Assembly: GCA_910579575.1 (NCBI GenBank)
Contig: CAJTUM010000002.1
Location: 124,001-188,000 of the forward strand
Direction: 5' to 3'
Length of the DNA stretch: 64,000 bases
Source: an uncultured Eubacteriales bacterium
GTDB taxonomy: Bacteria > Bacillota > Clostridia > Oscillospirales > Butyricicoccaceae
In this document: positions 1-6,726 of the stretch, piece by piece
How positions within the stretch are numbered: the stretch's first letter is position 1
Layout: the number at the start of each line of letters is the position of its first letter
Notes under the pieces: model-generated
Told to the model about the DNA's origin: nothing
Databases searched by the model: none
What the model saw: the letters and a program-made list of their open reading frames with translations, nothing else
Program-made: the position numbers and the translations under genes

Positions 1-449
1 AGCAAGTGATAGCGGCCATTCGGGCCCAAGACCCCAAGGGCGTGATCCTTGTGGGCAGCCCCACCTGGAGTCAGGACGTGCATCTGGCGGCCCAGGACCC
101 GCTGGAGGGAGAAAATATCATGTATACCCTGCATTTTTACGCCGGAACTCACGGCCAGCAGCTGCGGGATCGAATCGACCAAGCGCTGGCCTTGGGGGCG
201 CCGATTTTCGTCTCCGAATGGGGAACCAGCCGAGCCGACGGCGGCGGCGGAGTCTATTTGGAGGAATCCAAAACCTGGCTGGATTTTCTGGATCAGCGGT
301 CCGTCAGCTGGTGCAACTGGTCCCTTTGCGACAAAGGCGAAACCTCTGCCGCTTTGAATCCCGGCGCTAACCCTGCGGGAGGATGGTCGGAGCAAGACCT
401 GAGCGCATCCGGTCGGTTTGTCTTTTCCCGCTTTTCCAGCTCCAATTAA
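1..449 (+). CDS. GH5 family cellulase/endoglucanase, C-terminal part (5' end outside window)
   Basis: This is the C-terminal part of a glycoside hydrolase family 5 enzyme that would hydrolyse beta-1,4-glucans outside the cell. The open frame enters from beyond base 1, so the GTG at base 6 is internal. The visible segment has the strand carrying the catalytic nucleophile, seen as VSEWGTS (the Glu is the nucleophile in this family). It is followed by SWCNWSLCDKGETSAAL, typical of GH5 subfamily 2 cellulases. The acid/base Glu and the signal peptide would lie upstream. The stop at 447-449 follows the catalytic domain closely, so there is no C-terminal carbohydrate-binding module. The next gene starts 31 bp downstream and is unrelated in function. 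Confidence 0.85.
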   Translation, partial: QVIAAIRAQDPKGVILVGSPTWSQDVHLAAQDPLEGENIMYTLHFYAGTHGQQLRDRIDQALALGAPIFVSEWGTSRADGGGGVYLEESKTWLDFLDQRSVSWCNWSLCDKGETSAALNPGANPAGGWSEQDLSASGRFVFSRFSSSN

Positions 450-480
450 CAGGGATTCCAAATCGAAAAGGAGAAACGCC

Positions 481-1437
481 ATGACCAATATGGATAAAAT
501 CCGGCTTTGCCAAGAGATTGTGACCTGCATTCAAGAAGAGAGCCGACGTCCTCTATGCCGCCTCCGCCTCAGCCGAGAGCCCTTTGCCGTGGCCGACAGT
601 CATTTGGGCGGGACGCCTTACGTCCCCCATGACGGACAAATTCCCGTGGACGGCCATGGCAGCCAGCTTTGGCTGTGCGCCCAGATCAACTTCGCCCAGG
701 CGCCCCAAATGGAGGGGTTTCCCTCATCCGGCCTGCTGCAAATATTTCTGGAAGATTGGCACTTTGGCGATTTCGGTCTGGAGGAAGGGCCTGGAATGGC
801 TCAGGATTATTGGCGGGTCGTCTTTTACCCTGCGATTGACGAAACTGTCACGATGGAGGAATGTCAAGCGAAAATGGTCGTTCCCTGGGAGGAAGCCAAG
901 CGGAGCAATATGCCTCGCCAGGCCAACCGATTTGATTGGAAGGACATTGCGGAAGGCCACGATTATTTGTGGCGCTGCCCGGAAGTTCCGCTGAAAATCA
1001 GCTTCCAAGCCGTGGAGCAAGAAGGCGTCAACTGCGAAGACTTTCGTTTTGAACGGCTTTTTGTCGACGCGCTGGAAGCCCGCCTGCCCGGCGCAGACCC
1101 CGAGCCGTTCATGCCCTATGAATTGGAAGCGGAAACCGACGAGGAGCAGGAGGCGTTGCGGCAGATTCATCGACAAATCAAAGGCGGCGGCTGCAAAATC
1201 GGCGGTTACCCCAGCTATCTCCAGGACGATCCCCGGCTCTATGACTCGGGCCAAGGCTGGGTCGACTGCGATACGCTGCTGCTCCAGCTTTACGACGATA
1301 CCTATGACTATCCGCAGGAGGATATCGACGATAGGGATCTCTATCTGAACGGCGGCCCTATCAATTTTGTCATCTCCAGAGAGGATTTGAAAAAAAGAGA
1401 GTTCTCCCGGGTATTGGCCCAATGGGCCTGCACATAA
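481..1437 (+). CDS. DUF1963 (YwqG-like) protein
   Basis: This 318-residue protein belongs to the DUF1963/YwqG family, whose biochemical role is unknown. Family hallmarks are visible: an early GGTPYVP segment, then QLWLCAQINF with FPSSGLLQIFL, and near the end IGGYPSYLQDDPR followed by a LLLQL core strand and a C-terminal NFVISREDL. No signal peptide or membrane segment is seen, so it is probably cytoplasmic. The ATG at 481 is preferred over earlier in-frame codons because AAAGGAG sits just upstream (about 468-474) and the family similarity starts there. It may share a transcript with the cellulase end upstream. Confidence 0.8.
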   Translation: MTNMDKIRLCQEIVTCIQEESRRPLCRLRLSREPFAVADSHLGGTPYVPHDGQIPVDGHGSQLWLCAQINFAQAPQMEGFPSSGLLQIFLEDWHFGDFGLEEGPGMAQDYWRVVFYPAIDETVTMEECQAKMVVPWEEAKRSNMPRQANRFDWKDIAEGHDYLWRCPEVPLKISFQAVEQEGVNCEDFRFERLFVDALEARLPGADPEPFMPYELEAETDEEQEALRQIHRQIKGGGCKIGGYPSYLQDDPRLYDSGQGWVDCDTLLLQLYDDTYDYPQEDIDDRDLYLNGGPINFVISREDLKKREFSRVLAQWACT

Positions 1438-1477
1438 CGGACCTCCGTCTTCCCAAGAGAGAAAGGAGGGGAACGAG

Positions 1478-1777
1478 ACGTTCATCCTCAAATGGTTCTT
1501 TAAGCTGCTGGCACTGCCTCTTTTGCTGGCGCTCACCCTGCTTTTCTGGGCAGGCGTTTTCGTCACCGGTTTTTCCGCCTTGCTGTTTGACCTGGTAGCC
1601 GGCTTGTGCTTTTTTGTGGCGGTAACCGGTTATCTCTTCGACGTAACCCCAGGGCCGGAATCGCTGCGGACGCTGATTATCGGCTTTTGCGTCTTTCTTG
1701 TCCCCCATATCGCCCAATGGCTGCTGGCGCAAATCGCCCTGCTGAAAGAAAATCTCAGCGATTTTATCCACTCTTGA
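1478..1777 (+). CDS. small membrane protein, apparent ACG start
   Basis: This is a predicted integral membrane protein of about 99 residues with no known function. Hydrophobic stretches cover roughly residues 3-35 (WFFKLLALPLLLAL onward), 38-52 and 65-85. Similar short proteins that begin M-x-I-L-K-x-x-F-K-L-L-A-L-P occur in conjugative elements of gut Firmicutes; that resemblance is from memory and unverified. A strong AAAGGAGG at 1462-1469 lies 8 bases before an ACG codon at 1478, exactly where a methionine would be expected. No ATG, GTG or TTG exists in frame until TTG 1523, which would delete the first hydrophobic stretch. Either ACG is used, the gene is weakly expressed, or the start has decayed. 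It ends before a strong terminator. Confidence 0.5.
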   Translation, partial: TFILKWFFKLLALPLLLALTLLFWAGVFVTGFSALLFDLVAGLCFFVAVTGYLFDVTPGPESLRTLIIGFCVFLVPHIAQWLLAQIALLKENLSDFIHS

Positions 1778-1813
1778 AAAATCCATAAAAAAACAATCTG
1801 TCAAACAAACAAA

Positions 1814-1840
1814 AAAGGCAAACCGCTTTGGTTTGCCTTT
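1814..1840. terminator. bidirectional intrinsic terminator
   Basis: An 11-bp perfect stem (1814-1824 with 1830-1840) closes a 5-base loop. It is flanked by an A-run upstream and a T-run downstream, so it can end transcription on both strands. It closes the small-membrane-protein transcript and also sits 18 bp beyond a minus-strand stop codon at 1858-1860. Confidence 0.8.
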
Positions 1841-1857
1841 CTTGTTTCTAACTGCCC

Positions 1858-2066
1858 TTACTGGCCCCGGCTGATCTCTGTATAGCTCTCCGCCTGGAGC
1901 TTCTTCCCCAAATCCAAACAGACTTTGCGCCGCGTCTTTCCGCAGGTCGCCACTTGAAATGGAAGGGTCTCTCCTGTTCATCCTCCATTCGTCGTTTTTG
2001 AATTTGCCTTTTATCCTCCTCCAAAATTGGATATACTTTATCCAAAACCGCCTTGAGGCGGAATAA
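1858..2066 (-). pseudogene. possible frameshifted remnant of a small minus-strand gene
   Basis: The rest of the 1778-2078 interval holds no intact gene. Read on the minus strand, one frame gives a plausible charged helix (LDKVYPILEEDKRQIQKRR, then a PFHFK end). A second frame then continues as ATCGKTRRKVCLDLGKKL with AESYTEIS and stops at 1858-1860, directly before the bidirectional terminator. The second part has a GC-rich third-position bias like real genes here, and the terminator placement argues that a minus-strand transcript ends here. The frame change and lack of a convincing start suggest a decayed gene. The family is not recognised, and chance cannot be excluded. Confidence 0.25.
2027..2062 (+). 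promoter_or_regulatory. palindromic operator-like site over a -10 box, plus leader hairpin
   Basis: A perfect inverted repeat with 7-bp arms (TTGGATA at 2027-2033 and TATCCAA at 2039-2045) overlaps a TATACT -10-like hexamer at 2032-2037. The only -35 candidate with a 16-bp spacer is a poor TTTATC at 2010-2015. A small hairpin (CCGCC 2049-2053, GGCGG 2058-2062) lies just before the AAGGAGG of the AAA+ gene. A dimeric repressor site over the promoter is the simplest reading, but this is inference. Confidence 0.35.
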
Positions 2067-2078
2067 GGAGGTTTTTCT

Positions 2079-3437
2079 TTGGATTTTTCCCAATTTTGCC
2101 GCTGTAGCTCGGAGGAATACGAGCGGCTCCGCCGGCGAATCGACGACTGCGCCAGCCAAGGCCAAAGCTATGAATTTGCCGCCTGCCGTCTTCCGGCCCA
2201 TTGCCAGCCTGTCGCCGCCGATCTGGGCTTCTGGCGGCAAGGACGAGATTATCTGCTCTATTTCCGCCCAGCTGTGCGCTACCAAGGGCAAAATCCTCGG
2301 CTAAAAGCCTTTTTCTCCCGAATCAGACCCTGGCGGTTCCCCGATTTTCAGGGTCTGACCCGATGTTTGACCGCTCTGGGGCCGGACGCCGACCCGCCGA
2401 AGGAGGCCGAGCCCGCCCTTTTCTGCCAACTGCGCCAGGCATTGAGCCAAGCGGTATTAGGGCAGCCCCAGGCAGTGGAGGCCGCCGCCTTCAAACTCTA
2501 TGGCCATATTGGCAAACGGGAGCCCCGCCGGCCTCTATCGTTGATTTTTTATGGCCCCACTGGCGTCGGTAAATCCGAACTGGGCAAGGCTCTGGCGCCG
2601 GCGCTGAACCGCTGCCTGGGCAGGCGTCAATATCAGCTGGTGTGGACCGAACTGAACACCTTTACCGAAGCGCATTCCGCCTATCGGCTTACCGGCTCTC
2701 CCCCTGGCTATGTGGGCTATGAAGACCCGCCTATTTTAGAGGCGGCTCGGCAAAATCCCTATACTGTCTTTATGTTTGACGAGCTGGACAAAGCCCACCC
2801 AGAGGTATTGAAAACCCTGATGTCTGTTTTAGACGAAGGCCGCTGCGCCGCCCGAAAGCCCGACTCTCAAGGGAGCCGCGAGCTGGATTTTCGCCGCTGC
2901 ATTCTGCTCTTTACCGCCAATTACGATTTATCCGGCTTAGACAAGCGGCCCATGGGCTTTTCTCCCCAACAAAAAACCGCCCCAGAGAGGGGCGGCCAAA
3001 ATGGGCCGGCGGAAGAGCTCGGCCGGCGGGGACTGGCTCAACGCTTATACCAGGCCGACGAAGCCGCCCGAACGGCGCTGATCCAGGCTGGAGTCCTGCG
3101 GGAGATCGCGGGCCGCTTCAGCGGCTTGATCGGTTTCCAGCCGCTAACGCCCGAAGCCCGAGCCCAGATCACGGCCAAGCAGATCCAAGCTCTTGGCCGG
3201 GAATATGGGCTGGAGCTGGCTGTCTCCCCCGCTCTGGCGCAGGCGCTGACGCCGGCAGAGGCCCTATCGCCTCGTTCCGCCGCCGCGGTACTGGAAGGCT
3301 TGCTGACTCCTTTGCTGCTGGAGCAGACCGCCAGACAGGCCCCAACGGGCCTGTTTCGGCTGGAGGGCGCGCCAGACAGGCTCCGTCTTTTGCCGCCGGT
3401 TCCGCAAGCCGTTCCGGCGCCCCTACCCGCCTTTTAG
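2079..3437 (+). CDS. lone ClpB/ClpA-D2-type AAA+ ATPase
   Basis: This 452-residue protein carries a single Clp-type AAA+ module like the second ATPase domain of ClpB. Residues 159-167 form Walker A (GPTGVGKSE). The pore-loop segment SPPGYVGYED lies near 207-216, and Walker B with DE follows at about 231-236 (FMFDELDKAH). A sensor-1 Asn is in FTANYD, and a small D2 helical domain ends the protein. The N-terminal Clp domain and first ATPase domain are absent. In their place are about 110 unfamiliar residues with several Cys. It would form a hexameric ATP-driven unfoldase or remodelling ring in the cytosol; the substrate is unknown. The TTG start at 2079 is chosen because AAGGAGG lies 7 bases upstream. 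It converges with the lipoprotein gene, leaving 7 bp. Confidence 0.8.
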   Translation: MDFSQFCRCSSEEYERLRRRIDDCASQGQSYEFAACRLPAHCQPVAADLGFWRQGRDYLLYFRPAVRYQGQNPRLKAFFSRIRPWRFPDFQGLTRCLTALGPDADPPKEAEPALFCQLRQALSQAVLGQPQAVEAAAFKLYGHIGKREPRRPLSLIFYGPTGVGKSELGKALAPALNRCLGRRQYQLVWTELNTFTEAHSAYRLTGSPPGYVGYEDPPILEAARQNPYTVFMFDELDKAHPEVLKTLMSVLDEGRCAARKPDSQGSRELDFRRCILLFTANYDLSGLDKRPMGFSPQQKTAPERGGQNGPAEELGRRGLAQRLYQADEAARTALIQAGVLREIAGRFSGLIGFQPLTPEARAQITAKQIQALGREYGLELAVSPALAQALTPAEALSPRSAAAVLEGLLTPLLLEQTARQAPTGLFRLEGAPDRLRLLPPVPQAVPAPLPAF

Positions 3438-3444
3438 GGCCGCT

Positions 3445-4500
3445 CTATTCGTTCTCGTCGTTCTCGCCCTGGTCTGCCTGGCTATCCTCTGAGCTGTCTG
3501 CGGCGTCCCCGTCGGCCTGATCTGCTGCGGCGGAGTCTTCCGGCGTCCCTTGTTCCTCTTTTGCGGTTTGAATCATTTGGACGTCTTTGATCTCCTGAAC
3601 GCTGTGCTGGGCCTCGTTCAACCGGTAAATATGGGCTCCGTCGCTGGTCATGAGGAAATTGCCCATCAGTTCATTGGTCCGCTCCACATTGTTATCGCTG
3701 TATACCCGCAGCTGCATACAAGGCTCTCCGTCCACCATCACCACGCCGTCCTGGGACTGAATATGATATTCCTCCATAGAGGCGCCCGACAAGCCCAACG
3801 AGGCTGGGGAAATGCTTTTGAAATGGTCCACCGCGGCGCTTAGCGTCATTGTCTTAGCGCCTCCCGAAGACCCCGCCTTTTTGGGCGGCGACGTGATAGA
3901 ACCTTCCTTTTGATCCACTGTTACCACGCAGTTGCCCGCCCGCCAATCAATCTGAACCGTAACCAGCAGTTTTTTCGGCGTCGCTTTTGCCGTTTCGGCC
4001 TGTTGGGAGTCTTCGTCCTGTTCGGATTCTCCGTTCTTCTCAGAAGATTCGTCTTCCTCCGATTTTTTGTCTTCCGCAGACTCCTCGTCCTTCTCCGGTT
4101 CTTCCTCTTCCTTAGGCTCCTCGGAGGCTTCTTCCTCCACTTCCAAGCGACGGGCCAGGCGCACGGTGCCGGATTCCTGGGTGAAATCCGGCTGTTCTGT
4201 CCGCACAAAATTGGCGTCTACCACAGAAAAGCCGTTTTCCGAGCTGGTCAACTGGTCCACATAGGTTTTCACGGTAGCGCCTGCGTCCTCCAAGCCGCTA
4301 TAGCGATAGACCTGCGTCAGGTCCTTCACGCCCTGGACGTCCTCTTCCTCTGGCTGCAAAGCGGCCACAGTTTCGCCGCCTAAGGCATATTCCTTCAGCG
4401 TATGGGGCTCTTCCTTTTCCTCATCCCCCTTGCTGCAGCCGGAGGCCAGGCAAGCCAAGGCCATTAAAAGCACAATCAATTTAATGTTTTTGCCTTCCAT
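3445..4500 (-). CDS. acidic lipoprotein of unknown function
   Basis: This 351-residue protein begins with a lipoprotein signal peptide: hydrophobic LIVLLMALACL, then the lipobox LASGC with the lipidated Cys near residue 22. It should be anchored on the outer face of the cell membrane. Residues about 120-170 are a low-complexity Glu/Asp/Ser/Lys segment, followed by a folded-looking domain (about 180-310), and the last 35 residues are again acidic. I do not recognise the family. The folded part contains a short repeat of beta-like segments (KLLVTVQIDW, MQLRVYSDN) that could bind a ligand, but no function is claimed. The gene is monocistronic and follows its own candidate promoter. Confidence 0.7.
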   Translation of the reverse strand: MEGKNIKLIVLLMALACLASGCSKGDEEKEEPHTLKEYALGGETVAALQPEEEDVQGVKDLTQVYRYSGLEDAGATVKTYVDQLTSSENGFSVVDANFVRTEQPDFTQESGTVRLARRLEVEEEASEEPKEEEEPEKDEESAEDKKSEEDESSEKNGESEQDEDSQQAETAKATPKKLLVTVQIDWRAGNCVVTVDQKEGSITSPPKKAGSSGGAKTMTLSAAVDHFKSISPASLGLSGASMEEYHIQSQDGVVMVDGEPCMQLRVYSDNNVERTNELMGNFLMTSDGAHIYRLNEAQHSVQEIKDVQMIQTAKEEQGTPEDSAAADQADGDAADSSEDSQADQGENDENE

Positions 4501-4549
4501 GGTTCAATACTCCGTTCTCAGAACTATATGGAAAACAATCGAAGAGATC

Positions 4550-4578
4550 ATTTTCCATTGCGCAGATACGATCGTCAA
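4550..4578 (-). promoter_or_regulatory. candidate sigma-A promoter of the lipoprotein gene
   Basis: On the minus strand TTGACG (4578-4573) is separated by 17 bases from GAAAAT (4555-4550). The -35 box matches five of six consensus bases and the -10 box four of six. It is placed about 50 bases before the lipoprotein start. A 9-bp inverted repeat (4577-4585 with 4609-4617) just upstream could be a weak end for the FtsA-like transcript, but it lacks a T-run. Confidence 0.4.
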
Positions 4579-4619
4579 CGCAGTTGAAACGAATCGACAA
4601 TTGCTTTTAACTGCGTTTC

Positions 4620-6557
4620 TCATAACAGACGGATTACAACAGAATCCTGCTCTTTGAGCTGATATTGGAAGCCCTGCTCCTCTCCATTGACCTCCAATCG
4701 AACCGGGCGGCTCAGCCGCTCGAAATCAATACCCGAATACTGGAGCAGATCCATCAGATAATAGGGGACGCCGTTTTCCTTGGGCGGCAGCGCCAGCATC
4801 TGGCCGTTGAGCCGCAGCTGAAGCAGCTTGGGCCGTATGACCGGATAACGGTCCCGGCGAGGCGGCGTCTCCTGCAAGACGGGGATTGGCTCAGGAGCTG
4901 GCCTGGGCGGCGCTTCCACAACGGGAGCCGCCGGCGGCGGGGCGACAGGCGGCTGCACGGGCAGCGGCCCCGGCGCTCCCGCTACAGTGAGCACAACGTC
5001 TCCCTGCTGCAACATGGTATCCAACGCCGCCTCCTGGTTGTTGACCAAAGCCCGCCCAGTAAAGCCAGACCCCAACAGCTGGCCCAGAGTACGGCTGGCG
5101 GAAGCCCCGTCCTTGGCGGGCACAAAGCGGATCTGATCTCCGGCATGGATCAAGCTGGAAAGAGTCGCCTCCTTGCCGTTGACCTGGAGCACGGCGGGCG
5201 CCGCCGGCTCGCCGCGCAAAACGACGTGCTTGCCGTCCACCGTCAAATTCAAGCTCTTTCCTGTCTTGCCCAGCATTTCCGAATAATTATATCCGTTCAT
5301 CAGCAGGATATCCTGCAAAGACAGTACGCCGCTGCGGAAGAGCTTAGCGGGCTGGCCGTTGAGCATCACCACATAGCTGTCGTTGAGCAGCCCCAACCCA
5401 GCCGAAACGGCGATGCCCAAAGGGGTGGCGTATTCTGGATTTACAATATCCACTTCATCGGAAAACGCGCTCATAGAGAAATTATTTCCTGCAATAGCCA
5501 CTCGTTTTTCCGCCATTTCCAGCTTGACGGCGATTTTTTCCCGCAGGCCGCTGAGCTTACTGCCGCCGCCGGCTAAAAACACAGCCGAAGGCGCGACGCC
5601 GTTGACGCTGAGAATTTGCTTGGCCACCGCTTCGGCCAGCCGATCCAAGGGCGGCTGGATGGCCTCTTCCACCTGGCTTGCGGCCACGGTTTCCTCCATC
5701 CCCAGAATATCGCGATAGCGAATTTCCTCTTTCTCGCCCAAATTCCGCTTGATGTTCTCAGCGGTTTTGAAATCCACCAAAAACGCCTGCATGATCGCTT
5801 CGGTGATCTCGTCGCCGGCCACAGTGGCCATGGTGTAGCCTACCACGCTGCCCTCTTTGCACAAGGCGATATCCGTAGTGCCTGCGCCGATATCCACCAA
5901 CGCCAGGTTGAGCAGCCGCAGCTCGGCCGGAATAGCGGCGTTCATGGCGGCGATGGGCTCCAAAGTCAGGCTGGCCACCTGCAGACCCGCAGCCCGCATA
6001 GCGGCATATAGGCTCTCCACCACCTCGCCGGGCAAAAAGGTGGCCACAACGTCGGCCTCGGCCAGCTTGCCGCTGTGATATTGCAGGTTTGTCAGCGGAT
6101 ATCGGTCCAGCCGGTATTGGGCCACTGTATAGCCCACCAAAAACATCTGGCGGCGGCCTTGATCTTCCGCTTGCAGCGCTTCCTCCGCAGCAGAGACGGC
6201 GCCGGCCTCCAACCGACCGATAGTTTCGGCGTCCAGCGTTTGCTCTTCCTCCAGCTCCAGCTGGAAACTGCCCTTCTGGGTCCGCAAAGCGCGGCCGGCG
6301 GCAGCCACGCACACCCGCTCCAGCCGAACGCCCAGCCGCTGTTCCAACCGGGCTGTGACGGCCTGGGCCAGACCGGCCACCTGCTGAATATCGTCGATCT
6401 GCCCATCCATCATGGCTCGCTTGCCGTGCTCGGCCATCTCGATATCCAGCACCTTCAGCCGGTCCTCCGCCGGCTTGCCCACAACGCCCACAACGCTGCG
6501 CGTCCCGATATCCAGGGCATAGATCAGGTCTTTTTCCTGGGCTTTATATTCTGCCAT
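4620..6557 (-). CDS. FtsA-like actin-fold ATPase with long C-terminal extension
   Basis: The N-terminal ~400 residues are an FtsA/PilM-type actin-fold ATPase. Phosphate-1 is near residues 14-22 (YALDIGTRSV), phosphate-2 is LALVDIGAGTTDIAL near 225, and the adenosine motif is AVFLAGGGSKLSGL near 330, with a helix-rich SHS2-like insert after the first strand. FtsA normally tethers FtsZ to the membrane. This protein is 645 residues against about 420 for FtsA. The extra part has a small domain (about 400-520), a Pro-rich linker (about 545-590) and a final domain ending in DSVVIRLL. No FtsA-type membrane-targeting helix is seen at the C terminus and ftsZ is not nearby, so this is a paralogue. The ATG at 6557 has AAAGGAG in front. 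Confidence 0.75.
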   Translation of the reverse strand: MAEYKAQEKDLIYALDIGTRSVVGVVGKPAEDRLKVLDIEMAEHGKRAMMDGQIDDIQQVAGLAQAVTARLEQRLGVRLERVCVAAAGRALRTQKGSFQLELEEEQTLDAETIGRLEAGAVSAAEEALQAEDQGRRQMFLVGYTVAQYRLDRYPLTNLQYHSGKLAEADVVATFLPGEVVESLYAAMRAAGLQVASLTLEPIAAMNAAIPAELRLLNLALVDIGAGTTDIALCKEGSVVGYTMATVAGDEITEAIMQAFLVDFKTAENIKRNLGEKEEIRYRDILGMEETVAASQVEEAIQPPLDRLAEAVAKQILSVNGVAPSAVFLAGGGSKLSGLREKIAVKLEMAEKRVAIAGNNFSMSAFSDEVDIVNPEYATPLGIAVSAGLGLLNDSYVVMLNGQPAKLFRSGVLSLQDILLMNGYNYSEMLGKTGKSLNLTVDGKHVVLRGEPAAPAVLQVNGKEATLSSLIHAGDQIRFVPAKDGASASRTLGQLLGSGFTGRALVNNQEAALDTMLQQGDVVLTVAGAPGPLPVQPPVAPPPAAPVVEAPPRPAPEPIPVLQETPPRRDRYPVIRPKLLQLRLNGQMLALPPKENGVPYYLMDLLQYSGIDFERLSRPVRLEVNGEEQGFQYQLKEQDSVVIRLL

Positions 6558-6596
6558 ATCAACGCTCCTTTTTCATATCCTTCGCCCCGCAGGCGC

Positions 6597-6632
6597 AAAA
6601 CAGCCAGGAGGCGGCGAAAAGCCGCCTTCTGG
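6597..6632 (-). terminator. intrinsic terminator after the chemoreceptor gene
   Basis: A 12-bp stem (6604-6615 with 6621-6632, one G-U pair) has a 5-base loop. On the minus strand it is followed by TGTTTT. It lies between the end of the chemoreceptor gene and the start of the FtsA-like gene, so the two are probably separate transcripts. Confidence 0.6.
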
Positions 6633-6726
6633 CCGTTGCGGGCACTGTAGTTCCGTCAGATTACGAGGTCGCCTCGCCGCGGCGTTTCCTGAATTGTTCC
6701 ACGGTTCAAAGGGCCGGACCTTCCTA

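Noticed and set aside
1370..1981. A 203-codon minus-strand frame over the DUF1963 and membrane protein genes
   Set aside because: It crosses a strong terminator and is antisense to well-supported genes. Only its upstream part overlaps the possible gene remnant described separately, in a different frame.
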